58,437 nucleotides of DNA from Pilasporangium apinafurcum (taxonomy: Eukaryota > Oomycota > Peronosporomycetes > Pythiales > Pythiaceae). The first letter of the stretch is position 1. The number at the start of each line of letters is the position of its first letter. Shown here piece by piece: positions 23,655-36,642 of this stretch. Location of the stretch: assembly GCA_001600495.1 (NCBI GenBank), contig BCKE01000008.1, forward strand, positions 352,025 to 410,461, read 5' to 3'. The notes under the pieces are model-generated. The model was not told the DNA's origin, ran no database searches, and saw nothing but the letters and a program-made list of their open reading frames with translations. Made by a program: the position numbers and the translations under genes.

Positions 23655-25864
23655 TCAATCCTGATCATCATCGATATCACCTCGAGAAAGCATGGAATGG
23701 CGCTTACGGTAGGCCGCGTTCTGGGACTCTTCGTGAATCATTTCCAAATACTCTGTGTTGTGAATTTCGAAGCGACGCTGTCGAATGAGTCGTCCAAACT
23801 CTCCAACGTCTCTTTCACTTAGATTGTGATCAAGCACAAGGTCCATCACGACATCACACATGCGTCGCACCTCAATATTGGGGGCGTCTGCCGCGAGTAG
23901 CAGATCCGGGACAAATCCAATACCGAAGATAATTTCATTAAATGTCTCGGGATGGCGCAACAAGCGATAGAACGCATAGAGTATCTGTAGCGTTAGCTCA
24001 TTGTCGTGCTGCTTTTCCTGGAACAATGAATGCAGCGAGCGAATCAAGCGTGAAGAGGCAAACAAAGGGGCGCACTTCGGTTCCAAAGCCAGGCTAGAGA
24101 TGAAAAGTACCGCTTCTAGGATCATATCATCTTGAGAGAACCCTGGGACGAGAAGTTTGCTGAGGAATGAGATAAGAGAATGTTCGACCACCAAGCGATC
24201 CCATGAAGTTTTCTGTGAGAGGTCGTTCGGGGTCATATTAGCGAGCGTTCCCAGTACTTCTATGGAAAAGTCGTGGTTGTCTGCATTGAGGCAGAGCTCA
24301 ATGAACGGTCCCACGAAGGGTGCCCACATGCCTCGGTATTTGTACATCTTTTCGCTGACGAGATCCTCCTGTAGCGTGTATGACCAGAGCGAGATGTTGC
24401 GAATGACTTTCATCAACAGTGGATCCCGTGTGCGAAACACTCGCGTTACTAGTGCCTCCAGACCACGATTTTGGCACATAAGCTCTGCATTCCGAGCATT
24501 GTGGCTCAGATTCACTGCCAAAGCGGCCAGTTCGCGTGCCACCATGTTTTGTGGGAAGTTTATCTGATTACAGGAACGCATAACAAAGTTACAAACCAAC
24601 TGACTCCACGAGCAGATAAGGCGGATCGTCTTACCACTAGCTGCATGACAATCGGGATAGCTTCAGTGTATGTGAACATGGACTTGCATCGATCGTCCAT
24701 ACTCAAGTGATAGAGAATCCGCAACGAAAGCGCCCGAAATGGCGGCTTCTTGAGCAACTCAACAAGTTTTGGAATGAGACTGTTTTTCACGAGCACCTCC
24801 CGTAAATTACGGTCAAAGGAGAGGTTGAAGAGCATTTTCAGTGCCATTTGGATCGTTTTGTCGTGGCTGCAGCGTACGTAGCGCATGAGTTTCTCGATCA
24901 CATCTAGCTCAACCATAGCGTCCTTGTTTTCTTCAAAGATGCTTAGTTTCTTCAAGAAGGTGATAGTGAGAATTACTAAATCTGGAGCCACTCGATCTAG
25001 CATCTAGCAAGATGATAGTGTTATCTCAATTCATTGACGGAATGTGCTGAACAGGGAATGAAGAAGAGATTTTACCTTGGCCAAGAAGGTGACGATCTTG
25101 CGCTTCACCATTTTCCGTTCGGTGTGAATATCCTCCGCCAGGTTCAGCAACACACTGAAGCAAACGTAACTACTCAAGAAAATGTCACACAATTTAAGAT
25201 TCATCAACGAGCAACTGGTCCATTGTATCAACTAATCACTCACAGTAGTTGGTCCTGCTTCTTCATGCGCTTTTTATTGCGCTTCTTCTCACGATCGAGC
25301 TTGGATAGTGCGTCATCATCACCGCTAATGATAGTTGTCTCCATAAGCTTCTCCTCCTCTAATCGTAGCTGATGTCGTTTAATCTCAAACTCAACGATCT
25401 TGAGTGTGATGGCGCCAATGCGGTAGTTGGCGAGAATTGGATGGAGCTGCAGAAAGTTGGAGAAGCACCAAAAGATGCGCATCATCGTCAGAGAAAAATC
25501 GTAACTTTTCTTGTAATCGTCATTCAAGACTCGTGACAAGAGGCACTTTCAAGAAAAAAAGAACAAGAGGTCAAAATCAGCACATTCTATTGACAAAGCC
25601 GCAAAAAATAAAAGTATATACCATCAGTGCCTCGTTCTGAATGAGTGCCTCAATATTGCCTGCAAACTCAGCCAGCTGCAAGATCATCTTTGCACCTTCC
25701 AGTTTTGACTCAGTATCTTCGTCATAAAGCTTCTCCATGTACGTATCAAGTTCGTCAGCCTTGGCTGTGATCTTACGCCGCTTCTCGTCAAGTTTGCGGT
25801 CGCCATTGCTGCTGGTAATAGAGCCAACAGAGGCGCTTCTCGCTGAGCGTGTGCTACTACTCAT
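23655..25864 (-). CDS. KAP3: Kinesin-associated protein 3 (KAP3, kinesin-II subunit)
   Basis: Armadillo-repeat accessory subunit of heterotrimeric kinesin-II, which carries intraflagellar transport cargo. Five exons (25864-25622, 25545-25244, 25169-25076, 25003-24635, 24563-23655) give 638 residues. Family blocks are well kept: KLEGAKMILQLAEFAGNIE, FSVLLNLAEDIHTERKMVKR, TITFLKKLSIFEENKDAMVE, MLFNLSFDRNLRE, LRILYHLSMDDRCKSMFTYT, PLLMKVIRNIS, and GTLANMTPNDL. Helical ARM repeats cover most of the chain; the N-terminus is Ser-rich and the C-terminus basic then acidic. It is somewhat shorter than animal KAP3 (about 790) because the variable ends are shorter. It is convergent with the 18142-23510 gene, with 144 bp between stop codons. 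Its presence fits an organism with flagellated cells. Confidence 0.93.
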
Positions 25865-26275
25865 CTACGTGATAATTAGTGAATGCATTCGGATGCAGGT
25901 AAATGGCTCCGTAACAACCACTTTGTGCCTATTGTTGGCCTCATGAAGGCACAGTAACGAATCCATAACGACCACTTCAACTTGGACTCTGAAATATGCA
26001 TCAGATTCAAATCAGAATGAGATCAGAACAGTTCCCGCCAAAAGCCATTGGTTAGCACGCTTTGGCGGACAGTCAGTCAGTTAGTCAGTAGAGAAGTTCA
26101 CTCTTGCACACAGACAGGAGTGAATGCATGGACTGGATACCATCCGACATATGACTTCTTTCCTCTAATGGTGTGATGATACTTTGACGGACGGAAATTC
26201 AACACCATTCTTTCATTTACTCCCAACTGCAGACACGAGCATTTTCACGGGTTCCATACACCAAGAAAACAAGTG
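25865..26275. promoter_or_regulatory. Divergent promoter region, KAP3 and HD-domain gene
   Basis: About 410 bp between divergent start codons. TTCTTTCATTTACTCCC (26209-26225) has the TCATTT core of the oomycete initiator about 60 bp before the HD-domain ATG. No TATA box was seen. The sequence includes the short direct repeat CAGTCAGTCAGTTAGTCAGT near 26071. Nothing coding was recognised. Confidence 0.3.
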
Positions 26276-27240
26276 ATGACGACAATATCTCCTTTGGTGC
26301 AGCGCACGGCCGATTTTGTGCGCGAACAGCTACAGTCCAATGATGCCTCGCACGACTGGCGGCACATTGAACGCGTGTGGACCATCGCGCAAACACTTGC
26401 AAAGGAAGAGGTGGGTATATGACCTACCAAACGTTGAATGGAGTACGTCTCGCCTGACTTTTTCAATGATGTGCTATTATCTAGAATGTACCAGACGAAA
26501 ACATGGAGATTGTGCACTTGGCGGCGTTACTGCACGATATTGACGACTGGAAGTACCAAAGCGAAGGTGCATCGACGAAACGTGCCGTCGAGTTCTTGGA
26601 ATCGCAGAATGTGGGTAGAGACATCATCGATCGGGTGATGGACATCATTGATCGCATGGGTTTCAAAGAAGAGCTGAGCTCAAATGGGGTAAGTAGAGTG
26701 GGTTGCTTTGAGTGATGTAGATAGTTTGATCCTTGACTGAAAATTACATTGTGGTTTTCATGCAGCACGAAGTCTCGGTTGAGTTTGGCTGCGTACAAGA
26801 TGCTGACCGATTGGTGCGCTTGTAAAACTTGCAGATATTGGGTGTACGATGCTCATCCTCACACTTCTCTTCTCGTACGACTGTAGGATGCCATTGGCGC
26901 TATTGGTATTGCTCGTTGCTTCACTTATGGAGGACACAAGAAGACTCCGCTGTACGATCCAGAGGTGCCACCAAACTTGAACATTAGCAAGGAAGAGTAC
27001 ATGACCAAAGGACGTCCCAATCCGACAATTAACCACTTTTACGAGGTAGAGGAAACCTGTGAACTATTTCTTCCACCATTTCGAATGTGTATCTCATCAT
27101 TGCCTTTCGATGCACAGAAACTGCTGAAACTGCGCGGCATGATGAAAACCAATGCCGGAAAGCGCATTGCCGAAGAACGCCACGCGTTCATGGAACAGTT
27201 CCTGGACCAGTTCCACAAAGAGATCAGCGGACGAGGTTAG
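26276..27240 (+). CDS. HD-domain metal-dependent hydrolase (YedJ-like)
   Basis: Five short exons (26276-26410, 26485-26688, 26766-26813, 26887-27045, 27118-27240), all phase 0, encode 222 residues. The HD superfamily signature is complete: first His in HDWRHIERVW, then LAALLHDIDDWKY carrying the paired His-Asp, and a later Asp in VQDADRL. A conserved IGIARCFTYGG block follows, as in bacterial YedJ-type HD proteins of about 230 residues. These bind a divalent metal and hydrolyse phosphoester or nucleotide substrates; the exact substrate is not known. No signal peptide is seen, so it is probably cytosolic. The convergent neighbour is the HIT-family gene, 143 bp away. Confidence 0.85.
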
Positions 27241-27383
27241 ACAATAGAGGAAGCTGCCTGTTAACATCGTATTCAAATTCGCAGTGGCTTTGCCGATTTT
27301 AGACATATATTGCGCTTGTTAATCTTGATGTATCTGCGTCAATAAGTTTCCACGTTCACAGAATCACCATCGCAGAGGATATT

Positions 27384-28007
<624 letters not shown>

Positions 28008-28621
28008 TCATTTCCCCTGCGAAACCCGATACTAGAGTTTGTTGGGTGATGAAAGTTCTTGTGATTATGCAGTCATCTGAGAATGCGCAAGGTCAACATC
28101 AAACACATCGACGATCGACCTTCTCCTATGGACTGAAATATGGAGTATTGCATGCAGGCAATCCTCAATAATAATACAGCGCTGGCGCTGAAATCTATAA
28201 GTGTGCATTTTCAGCGGTCTATTTTAGCTATTGCTCAGTCATATAGGTTTGAGAATGAAGAGTTGAACTACCAAATAGAATATTAGTTGTATGATTTATC
28301 CTGTGTTTTAGAATATTAGTTCAATATGCCGTTCCAGAGGTTCTTGTGTTTCACAAATCACAGTGGTCCGCCACCAACCGCTGCAACTTGACTTGCATTT
28401 CCATTGGCTATTCGACCACTACAGCTTGCAGTATAATCTCGTCATTTTTTTTGTGTAGACGTGCGAATTTACTACTATGTAGTACTGGTTGTATATTCAT
28501 ACGCGCATGTTGAGGTCGTCTTTCACTTGCGCAATTGCTTCATTCCGCACTCTGGACTCGACCGAACAAGGAAGGACGTTAGCGTTCCACCAGAAGGAAC
28601 CACCGACACGCAATAACCCCA
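28008..28621. promoter_or_regulatory. Divergent promoter region, HINT-like and CLU genes
   Basis: About 610 bp between divergent start codons. CTTCATTCCGCACTCT (28538-28553) has a TCATT initiator-like core about 80 bp before the CLU ATG. The AGAATATTAGTT words near 28275 and 28310 form a short direct repeat. No open frame or RNA gene is supported. Confidence 0.3.
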
Positions 28622-31600
28622 ATGAGCAACAGCGACGCCAATGAGACCGCAGTAGCGGCCGTGGAGGAACCACAGCCAGCAGCTGTGGAGGAGGAGGATG
28701 TCGCCTTCACGCTCGTGATTGCGCCTCCGCAGGGCGGCGACACGATCAAGTTGGAAAATGTCAGTGCAGGAGACACAGTACTGTCGCTACGCCAATTGAT
28801 TGCAGAGTATCCATCGCTAGCCTGCTATACGTGTTATCACTTGGAAGTGCAGGCACCGGACACGCAAACCTGGTAGGTAGTCAGCGTTGACAGCCTCCTT
28901 TTGTCTGTTCGTTGCGCACTCATTTGTCGCTTGCGGGACAGGCTACCATTAAACGACTTTGTGGAACTGGGCGAATACGAGGCAGTTGTCGATGGTGCCA
29001 CGCTTAAGATGGTGCTAGACAAATATGACGCGCGCAAAGTCCGTGCGCATGTGCGTCGCTTTCGTGATGTGTTGAGCAACCCGCCAATTCCACAGACATC
29101 GGATGTGGTTGGGGATGATGCGAATGTCGTTGTCGAGGAAGAGAAATCGTCGATCAAGAGCAAGAACAATAAGAAGACTAAGACCGCTTCGTCAGATAAC
29201 GCGGAACCGTCGGCTGCTGACGTGGAAAAGAACCAGAGTGAGATTTCGGAGAAGCAGTTGCAGCACTTGCGTGACATTCATCAAAAGCTAGAAGGCATTC
29301 AAGTTCCTGTACGCTCCGATTTGGGTGATTTCTACGTGTTGCCCGGCAGCACTGAATCGTCACCAGCCCCTGCAACGACGACACCTAAGAAAGAGTCGAA
29401 CAAGAAGAAGACTAAGAAGAATCAACCAGAAGAAGAGACGACAGTATCTGAGTCTTCGGTGCAAGATGCAAAGTTGCCATCGTGCATCAAGAGTATCGTC
29501 TTCTCGGGATACAATCCACCACCAGGTCCCCGCCGCCTTGCTGGTGATTTGTTGTATTTGGAAGTCACTGTTGCAGATGGCGTAGTGTACCATATCACGG
29601 CGCATGTGAACGGTTTCTATGTTAACCGCTCGACTGCCACGACGTTTGATCCGCAGCTACGTAAGAATGCTACGCAATCGCATCTGTTGTTGGATGTGTT
29701 GAGCAAAATCTCGGATTCGTTCAAGGCGTCGTACGCTGCGCTGTTGAAGAAGGCAGCCGCGTTGGCCAAGCAGGGTCCTGCGTCCATTGAATGGATGGTT
29801 GCGGCAGGCAACAATGTTGGAGGCAAGCTACCATGGAACACCCCTGTGGCTGCTGCCACCGCAAAGCATGAATACGATCTTAATCGCGCGGAAGACGAGC
29901 TATGTGCGTCGTATGGTATGGACGAGCGCGGTGTATTGCGTGATTGGAACGAAGAATACCAATGCTGCCGTGAATTACCGTCTTCGACGCTGAAGGAACA
30001 GATCGTGCGCAGTCGTGTGATGTACAAGATTCTGAATGAATTTGTCGAGGCGGCCACCCAGGGTGCTGTTGCTATTGTGGAGGGACACATCCCACCTATC
30101 AACCCAATGGATGACGTCAGTGCACACGTGTATGTGTTCAACAACATCTTCTTTTCCCTTTCAATTGACGGAAAGACCACTGTGAAGGATGCTGCTGGCG
30201 AAGAGGCGGCCTATTCTGCTGCGAACCGAGATCTACAAGGCGTGAAGGCATTCAATGAAGCTGACGTCCGCGGACTTCATACACTGGCAACGACTGTGGT
30301 AGACTATTTGGGCGTTCGAGTGATCGCCCAAAGTGTGATTCCTGGAATTTTGCAAGGCGAAGCTGCCTCCAAGCTGGTGTATGGTTCTGTGGACGGAGGT
30401 AAGACCATTGCTTCGAACGAAAAGATGCATAAGCTCATGGTGGAGGCTGGGGAAAAACTCCACATTGCAGAACGCAGCATTAAGCCACTCGGCAAGGATG
30501 AGGGCGAAGTTTCTGCGGAAGAAATCGATGGAGAACTTGCCCCTATTAGTGTCGGTGGCGAAGCTGGAACCGACATCGTCAAGCTTTGTGGACCGGTGGA
30601 AGCCAAGGGCATCCTTGGCTCGGATGGCCGTTTCTATGTGTTAGATTTGGTTCGCATCACTCCAAAGGACGCTACTTTTTATGCTAAGCGAGCTGAGCAG
30701 GCCGCAGAAGACGATGGCTTACGTTTCTCCCGTGAAGATGAAGGGTATGTTGCTCTTTTACGACCTGAACTCGTGCAGCTCTACTCTTTGTGGCGCCAAA
30801 ACCAGATTCGTAAGCAAAAACGTGATGCATTGTTGAAGGAGAAAGAAGCTGCGAAAAAGGAATCGGGAGAGGAGGAACCGAAAAAAGAGTCTGAAGAAGA
30901 AGATGCTAAACAGGAAACGGCTGAGAGCCCTGCCGTAGAGGACGAATCTGACAAGAATGCCCAGCCAGAGGCAGATGAAGAAGACGAAGAGGAAATTCCT
31001 CCAGTTCGTTTGAATACGAATGTTTTTATGAAGTACAAGGCATCTACGGACGATGAAGAAATTAGCGCTGATGAAGTTGCCGCGAAGGATGCTGCAGACT
31101 ACTTGCAGAAAATCGTTATTCCTGCGTTTGTGGCGGATATCCGTCGCGGATCGATTGCACCGGCCGATGGATACGCGCTAACCGAATTGATGCATTCATG
31201 CGGTATCAATATGCGCTACCTTGGTCGCTTGGCATCGCTTTGCAAGAAGTTGGAGTCAATCGGCGGGATCTCAAAATACATCCTTGAGCTTCTTGAAGTG
31301 GAAATGATTGCTCGTGCTACCAAACATATCCTTGCTGATGTTTTGAACTCGAGTGAATCAATCCGCGCAGCTCCTGGCGATGCAATTGTTCAAATCCTGA
31401 ACGGAATCTTCGCTCTAAACGAAAGCATTAGTAGTGACGAAGAGTCTCCAACTAACGGTAAAGCAAAGTCAAAGAAGACTAAGAAGAACAAAAAGAAGGC
31501 CGTCGATAATGCTGTTATTGGCGAGGAAGTTGCTTCCGCTTCATCTCAGGCTTCGTCTGCTTTAGATCTCGATGTGAAGTCACTCTGGCAACGTCTGGAA

Positions 31601-32668
31601 ACGGAGATTAAGAAGCGATTTGATTACTCTTTGTCGTTGTGGAATCACCAGACATCCACTTCTGAGAGTGACTCAGCGCTGCTTACCCGTGTGCATAAAA
31701 ACTGCTTGCTGCGTCGCCTCTGCCAACGGCTGGGTCTTCGCGTCTTGAGCCGTAACTACGACTTCTCGTCGCCACAGCCATTCACTCTCGACGACATTAC
31801 TGCCGTTGTTCCTGTGGTGAAGAACTCTCTTCCAGCGCACCCACTTCCCCAGGCCAAGCAATTCTTGGAACGTGGTCGCCTTCACCTCAGCGGTGGTGCT
31901 CTCGCCAATGCGTACGAACTATTGCAAGAGGCATCGGCCCTGCTTTTCCAGGTATGCGGTGCCGCCCATGAGGATGCCGCGTTGTGTAGCTCGTCGCTTG
32001 CCACGGTTCTCTACCATGCGGGTGATATTACTGGTGCCATCGCGCAACAACAGCGCGCTTTGGCTTTGTACACGCAGCTCGCGGGCATCGACTACCACGA
32101 TACGGCGTTCGCTCACGCCAACTTGGCACTCTTCCTGCATGCGAATGCGCAAACGGATTTGGCGGTGCAACACATGCGACGTGCAATTTACTTGCTGGAG
32201 TTCTGCAGTGGCCCGCATTTCCCTGAGATCAGCTCGCTCTATTTCAAGATGGGCATGATGTGCCAGGACGTGGGACAGATCACGTTAGCGCTGCTGTGCC
32301 ATCGAGAATCGCTTCGTCGCGGCGAATTCGATCGCAATCAGGCAGCCAACACACTGCACCAAATGGCGCTTGCGTGTGGGCTTGCAGGAGGATACCGCGA
32401 AGCACTTGCGTACGAAAAGAAGGTGTACTCGCTCTTGAAGGAAGTGCTTGGGGATGAAGATCCACGCGTGGTTGAATCGGCAAAATACATGGCGAAATTC
32501 ACGGAAAAAGCTGTGGAAGGGGCCAAGGGACGACGAGAAGTGGATGCTGCAGCTGCTGCTGATGCCATCGCCAGCGAGTTGTTGGAAGAAGTGAAGATCA
32601 AGGAAGAAGCAGCCACTGCTGGCGCCAAAAAGAAGAAGAAGACCAAGAGTGGTAACAAAAAGCATTAA
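28622..32668 (+). CDS. CLUH: Clustered mitochondria protein (CLU/CLUH)
   Basis: Two exons (28622-28872, 28942-32668) give 1,325 residues, the usual size for CLU proteins. CLUH binds mRNAs of nuclear-encoded mitochondrial proteins and controls mitochondrial distribution. The N-terminus has the beta-grasp-like CLU_N part. The central CLU domain runs from about residue 310 to 560 and includes RDWNEEYQCCRELP, AVAIVEGHIPPINPMDD and LGVRVIAQSVIPGIL. A Lys/Glu-rich acidic linker follows (KKESGEEEPKKESEEED). The C-terminal third has TPR-like helices: LYHAGDITGAIAQQQRALALYTQLAG, AHANLALFLHANAQ, ISSLYFKMGMMC. The chain ends in a KKKKKTKSGNKKH-type basic tail. Low-complexity Lys/Asn/Thr insertions separate the domains. 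The intron falls within a conserved T-W-LPLNDF join. The family assignment is secure. Confidence 0.93.
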
Positions 32669-33179
32669 ACAAAACAGATAGGAATCGGCAATGGGATGCC
32701 GTGATGTGAACGCTGCGTTATGTAGCTAGCGGGACATTTGAGTGATTGAAAACATTCCAAAACAGAAAATAGAGACGTTAGTGACCTGACTCGCTTGCGC
32801 GTTTTTGCTCATCACACCTTGGAGCTGTCGCTTTATGCGTGGCACTACATTGTTTTATAGAGTGACGAACAGCAGAGTCCGGTGAGCATTTAGCATTGCA
32901 TTAATAACACGTGAATGCTACCACGGGCTGACAGATGCCCTGCCCCTCAAAGTGTTCCTACGGCGCATGAACTGCTCACTACCATCTGAAGGATCATCCA
33001 CCGACAAGTAAACATAATGTAGCCATCATTGCTGGCGACGACGAAAATCAAGGCAATTGGAAGCCATCTGGCATACGACCACAACATTAATGTAGGGAGT
33101 AAAGCAAAACCCCAATCGAATGCCACGCAAATTGTGGCAGTATCGCCCTCTACCAGCGTACACTCTTTCATTTTTTTTA
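32669..33179. other. Convergent 3' spacer between CLU and SepSecS
   Basis: About 510 bp between converging genes. No family is recognised in any frame. A T-rich run (CATTTTTTTTAC, about 33169-33180) lies directly 3' of the SepSecS stop on that gene's complementary strand. Confidence 0.4.
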
Positions 33180-34947
33180 CTAAGTTAACTTGTGCTTGGC
33201 TTGCCACTCGTGGATAGTTTTCCTCAGCTTTGGAATGAGCAGGTCGACTTCCGCTCGCGTCATTCCAATTGCACACGCGAATGTCACGTATGGCACTGGG
33301 TATGCGTCATAATGGGCGCCATAGGACTGGAACTCATAACCACAGATAGATTTCTTGTCCAAACACGAGACAATACTATGTAACATCGACAGCTGGTCAG
33401 GAAAGATAAACAAGTAAGCATTTTGGATGAGCATCATACCGAGTCCCAGAGATCCCACGAGCAAACAGCATCGCTCCAAAGAACGTTAAACGCTTCGCAT
33501 TCGCTTGATCATCCAGTGAAGATGAAGAAAAGGTTCGTAAGGTCATCGCAAAAGAGATCTACGCAGACGGAGATGTACTTCAATAACTGCCACAAATTGG
33601 AGTAATGAAATGGTAGGCAATGAAATGATTTTGCATCCTGCAACGGACCTCATTATCTGGTATGTGCAACACCCGTTCACCAATGTCGTGTGCCACCAAC
33701 TTTAGCTGCTCCACCAAGTATTTAGCTACTTGCTTGCGTTCTTGCACTAGTTGGCGATACCCATTCCGTCCCTAACGCCATCCATACACACAAATATACC
33801 ATCACTTCATGATTTGTCATTAGGTTCTTCTCTCTTGAGTTTCTCACCATTTGCAGCATTGTGATGAAGAAATCGATGGTTGGCGCTGCACTGGCGCGTC
33901 CAGGATACGACTTCGCCACATTGGAAACTATTTCTTCCGATGGTGAGCAAACGATGGCCCCGCCGACCGGCATCATGAAGTTCTTGTCGAGACTCTGCAC
34001 GATTGCGTCCACTCGTCCTGTTCGCATGGCTTGATTCACAATGTGCGTGCACTTGGACGCCTGCACGCCATAGGCGTTGTTGATCACGTGCGCTAGCGAT
34101 AGAAAAATAAGACAACACGCCAATCGATATGAACTCAGTCTTAAATTCCCTTACCAATATTATTTGCTTTGGAAATCTGCGCGATGGCTTCCACGCGGTC
34201 GTATGCTCGCGGCGCAAAGCAGCTCGTTGTGCTCATCACGGCGAGAATGTTCTCGCATCCGTACGTCTCCACCATCTGCTGCATACCACGTACATCTGTC
34301 CGCAATGGACCAACTCCACCATTATCGTCCTCTTGCTCCAGCACATTCTCTAACACCAACGGCGTCAATCCAGCCGTCAAAATCGATTTAAAGCACGATT
34401 TCTGGTCAATCCGCGGCCAAATGACGTACTTCGCGTCCGGTTTTTGCTGTCTGAGCGCTAGTAACACGAGCGTTAATGACATGCCCGTTGCTACAGGTAG
34501 TACCAGCGCGCTCTGGATGTTGCGCAGTCCTGCTTCTCTTAAAAGATCTTTCGCCATAGCGTTTGTGAGCTGCACCAACAGCGATGACCCCGCTGCTTTC
34601 GGCTGCACAGCCGCCACGTCCCCAGATCTTCCCACGCCGTGACATAGATGAAAGTGGCGCTTGGCCACTAGTGACGAGAACACGCGCGCTTCGCGCTCAC
34701 CGGCACCGATGTTGTGGCGAAAGTTGTTGCTATCGAGTTGCGCGAGCGTCTGCAGTACGTATTCAACACTCTGTTCGTCCCAACCATCAGCAGGTACGCT
34801 TCGTTGCGCGAGTAGCGTTGTCAGCAGCTTCTCGCGATTGCGGATCGCATCAACACCCTGGCGGATGTACATCAGCGGCACCAGCGATGCTGCCAGTTGC
34901 GCATTCTGCTCATTCATTTTGCAATGTTGATTGATGAAGCTACTCAT
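33180..34947 (-). CDS. SEPSECS: O-phosphoseryl-tRNA(Sec) selenium transferase (SepSecS)
   Basis: PLP enzyme that makes Sec-tRNA from O-phosphoseryl-tRNA(Sec) and selenophosphate (EC 2.9.1.2). Five exons (34947-34155, 34092-33848, 33771-33649, 33558-33440, 33375-33180) join exactly in frame to 491 residues; the human enzyme has 501. Seen blocks: DSNNFRHNIGAGEREARVFS; HGVGRSGD; QPKAAGSSLL; VLPVATGMSLTL; VIWPRIDQKSCFKSI; NNAYGVQASKC; and QSLDKNFMMPVGGA, which carries the PLP lysine. Further on are YPGRASAAPTIDFFITML, RNGYRQLVQERK, ISFAMTLRTF, GAMLFARGISGTR and ACAIGM. All active-site motifs look intact. It implies a working selenocysteine route, so other pathway genes (PSTK, SecP43, EEFSEC, tRNA-Sec) should exist elsewhere in the genome. 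Confidence 0.96.
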
Positions 34948-35620
34948 AAATTATATCTCATGGGGTGCTATAGATTGGGATTATCTAATATCAGATATGC
35001 CAAAATATAAATCCTGTCCGAAATATAAGTTCTATAAACAAATTTTAGGGTTTAGAATTTGTGGTGAGGAATAGATGTCCTTATCCATTTAGAAGCTCGC
35101 CAATTATGCTGTTGTCTTCATTGCTCTGGCTCAAGCACAGCCATCGTTTCTAGTGATCCGTATAAACTTGGAAATAGATTAAACGATATCATACGCATTG
35201 AACTTTAAGCATCGGACAGTTCAGATGTTTTGTCTTAGAACAGGAGTCGCACGAATATCTGCACTTCAACTATAAGTGAGATAATAGTACTCTCATTGCT
35301 AGACCCCAAAAACGCGAAGTGAGTACACATTCACATCGTGAACGCAATACGATGACTGATTGTGTCGGTATGAATATAAAGATACCTTAAAACTTCAGAA
35401 CGAAGTCGAGAGTAGTGTGACAGGTGCGATGAAGATCACGAAACATGTTGATCGTACTAAATGTATTCTATTGCACGGAACATCTCCATTAGCGTTAGGC
35501 GCCATCACCCTAAATTTGAAATACAAAAATATGAAAGCTATCCCAAATATAAGTCCTATTATGATTTTATAGGGGTAGTAATAAATGGAAGATCGACTCT
35601 TATTCAGAAATATTCGTTAT
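34948..35620. repeat. AT-rich spacer with a repeated AAATATAAGT motif
   Basis: No gene is supported. Two stretches in the same orientation, about 34996-35054 and 35528-35578, share AATAT..., the CCGAAATATAAGTTCTAT / CCAAATATAAGTCCTAT core and a TTTTAGGGT / TTTATAGGGGT end. About 500 bp separates them. They may be the ends of a small degenerate non-autonomous element or two copies of a short repeat. The 3' region of ARL2 begins at the right edge. Confidence 0.35.
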
Positions 35621-36515
35621 TTATTCCATCAGGAAAATGCGGCTAGCGATGTCACCAACTAACCAGTCGACGCCATCAACTAATCCTTCGCCCGTAACGG
35701 CACTGCAGGAGATGATGTGCCAGTGGCGTGTAGAAAACTGCTCCATACGCAGCTCCAACACATCAGCGATCTCGGCTGATGACAAAGCGCCTGGTAGGTC
35801 TTGTTTGTTGGCGAAGATCAGTAATGTTGCGCCAGCAAGTTTCTATCATTTGGACAAGAATAGAAATGTGAACGTTAATTAGAGAGCGACAACTTATGGG
35901 AACATGGACTAACTGACGTACTTCCTGGGTCAAGAGATTTTTGAGCTCTTTCTTACAATCCTCCAACCGTCTCCGATCGGCACTGTCGACCACCCACACG
36001 AGGCCATCCGTCTATTAATGTCAACCACCACAAGTTCATAGAGTAAGGCGAATTAGATGATAATCCATGGGTACATCAGATTCAGGACGCAAAACCTGCT
36101 CGAAGTAGTTGCGCCAATAGGAACGGATGGTTTGTTGACCACCGACATCCCACACGTTCAATTTGAACCTACAGTCAACGCACAATCATTACTTCAATCT
36201 TTCTCTGCATCACCACCATATATATAGCGACTGGGGAGCTGCTCTTACTCTTTGTACTCAAGTGTCTGAATGTCAAACCCAAGCGTTGGGGAGATCTCAG
36301 TGATGTCCTGCCCCATAAATTTTTTTAAAATGGTCGTTTTGCCTGCATTGTCCAACCCGCTGTGAATAAAAACCATAAGAGATGCATGCAGTGAGCGCAT
36401 CACAGAGAAAGCAGTTGCTTGTAGAATAGTCGATACACCTCACCACATACAGCATTAAGACGCGGATTTCCTTCTCCTTCTCCTTCACCTTCTTCAAGAT
36501 GCTTAGCAGCCCCAT
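35621..36515 (-). CDS. ARL2: ARL2-type small GTPase
   Basis: Arf-like 2 GTPase, a regulator of tubulin-folding cofactors and of lipidated-cargo release. Exons run from 36515-36451 through blocks near 36360-36240, 36170-36110 and 36015-35930, to a last exon from about 35842 to the stop at 35623-35621. The joined reading is close to animal ARL2 along its whole length: [34 protein letters not shown] (P-loop); [13 protein letters not shown] (switch I); [21 protein letters not shown] (switch II); [35 protein letters not shown]; and [17 protein letters not shown], ending SRIFLME. Exon borders for the inner exons are accurate to a few bases only. It starts 127 bp from the divergently read gene at 36643. 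Confidence 0.95.
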
Positions 36516-36642
36516 TTTCACCCTTTGGCAACTGCAATAGTCGTTCAAACAATTCTGATTCTGAATTTGATGATCTGATGATCTGAGTCATTTTTATCCA
36601 TCGCGTCGTTTCGTGACCTGTTCGTGTCAAAAGAAGAAAAAA

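Noticed and set aside
29617-30180. 187-residue minus-strand open frame inside CLU
   Set aside because: It is antisense to a well-conserved coding exon, shows no family features, and is explained by codon bias of the CLU gene.
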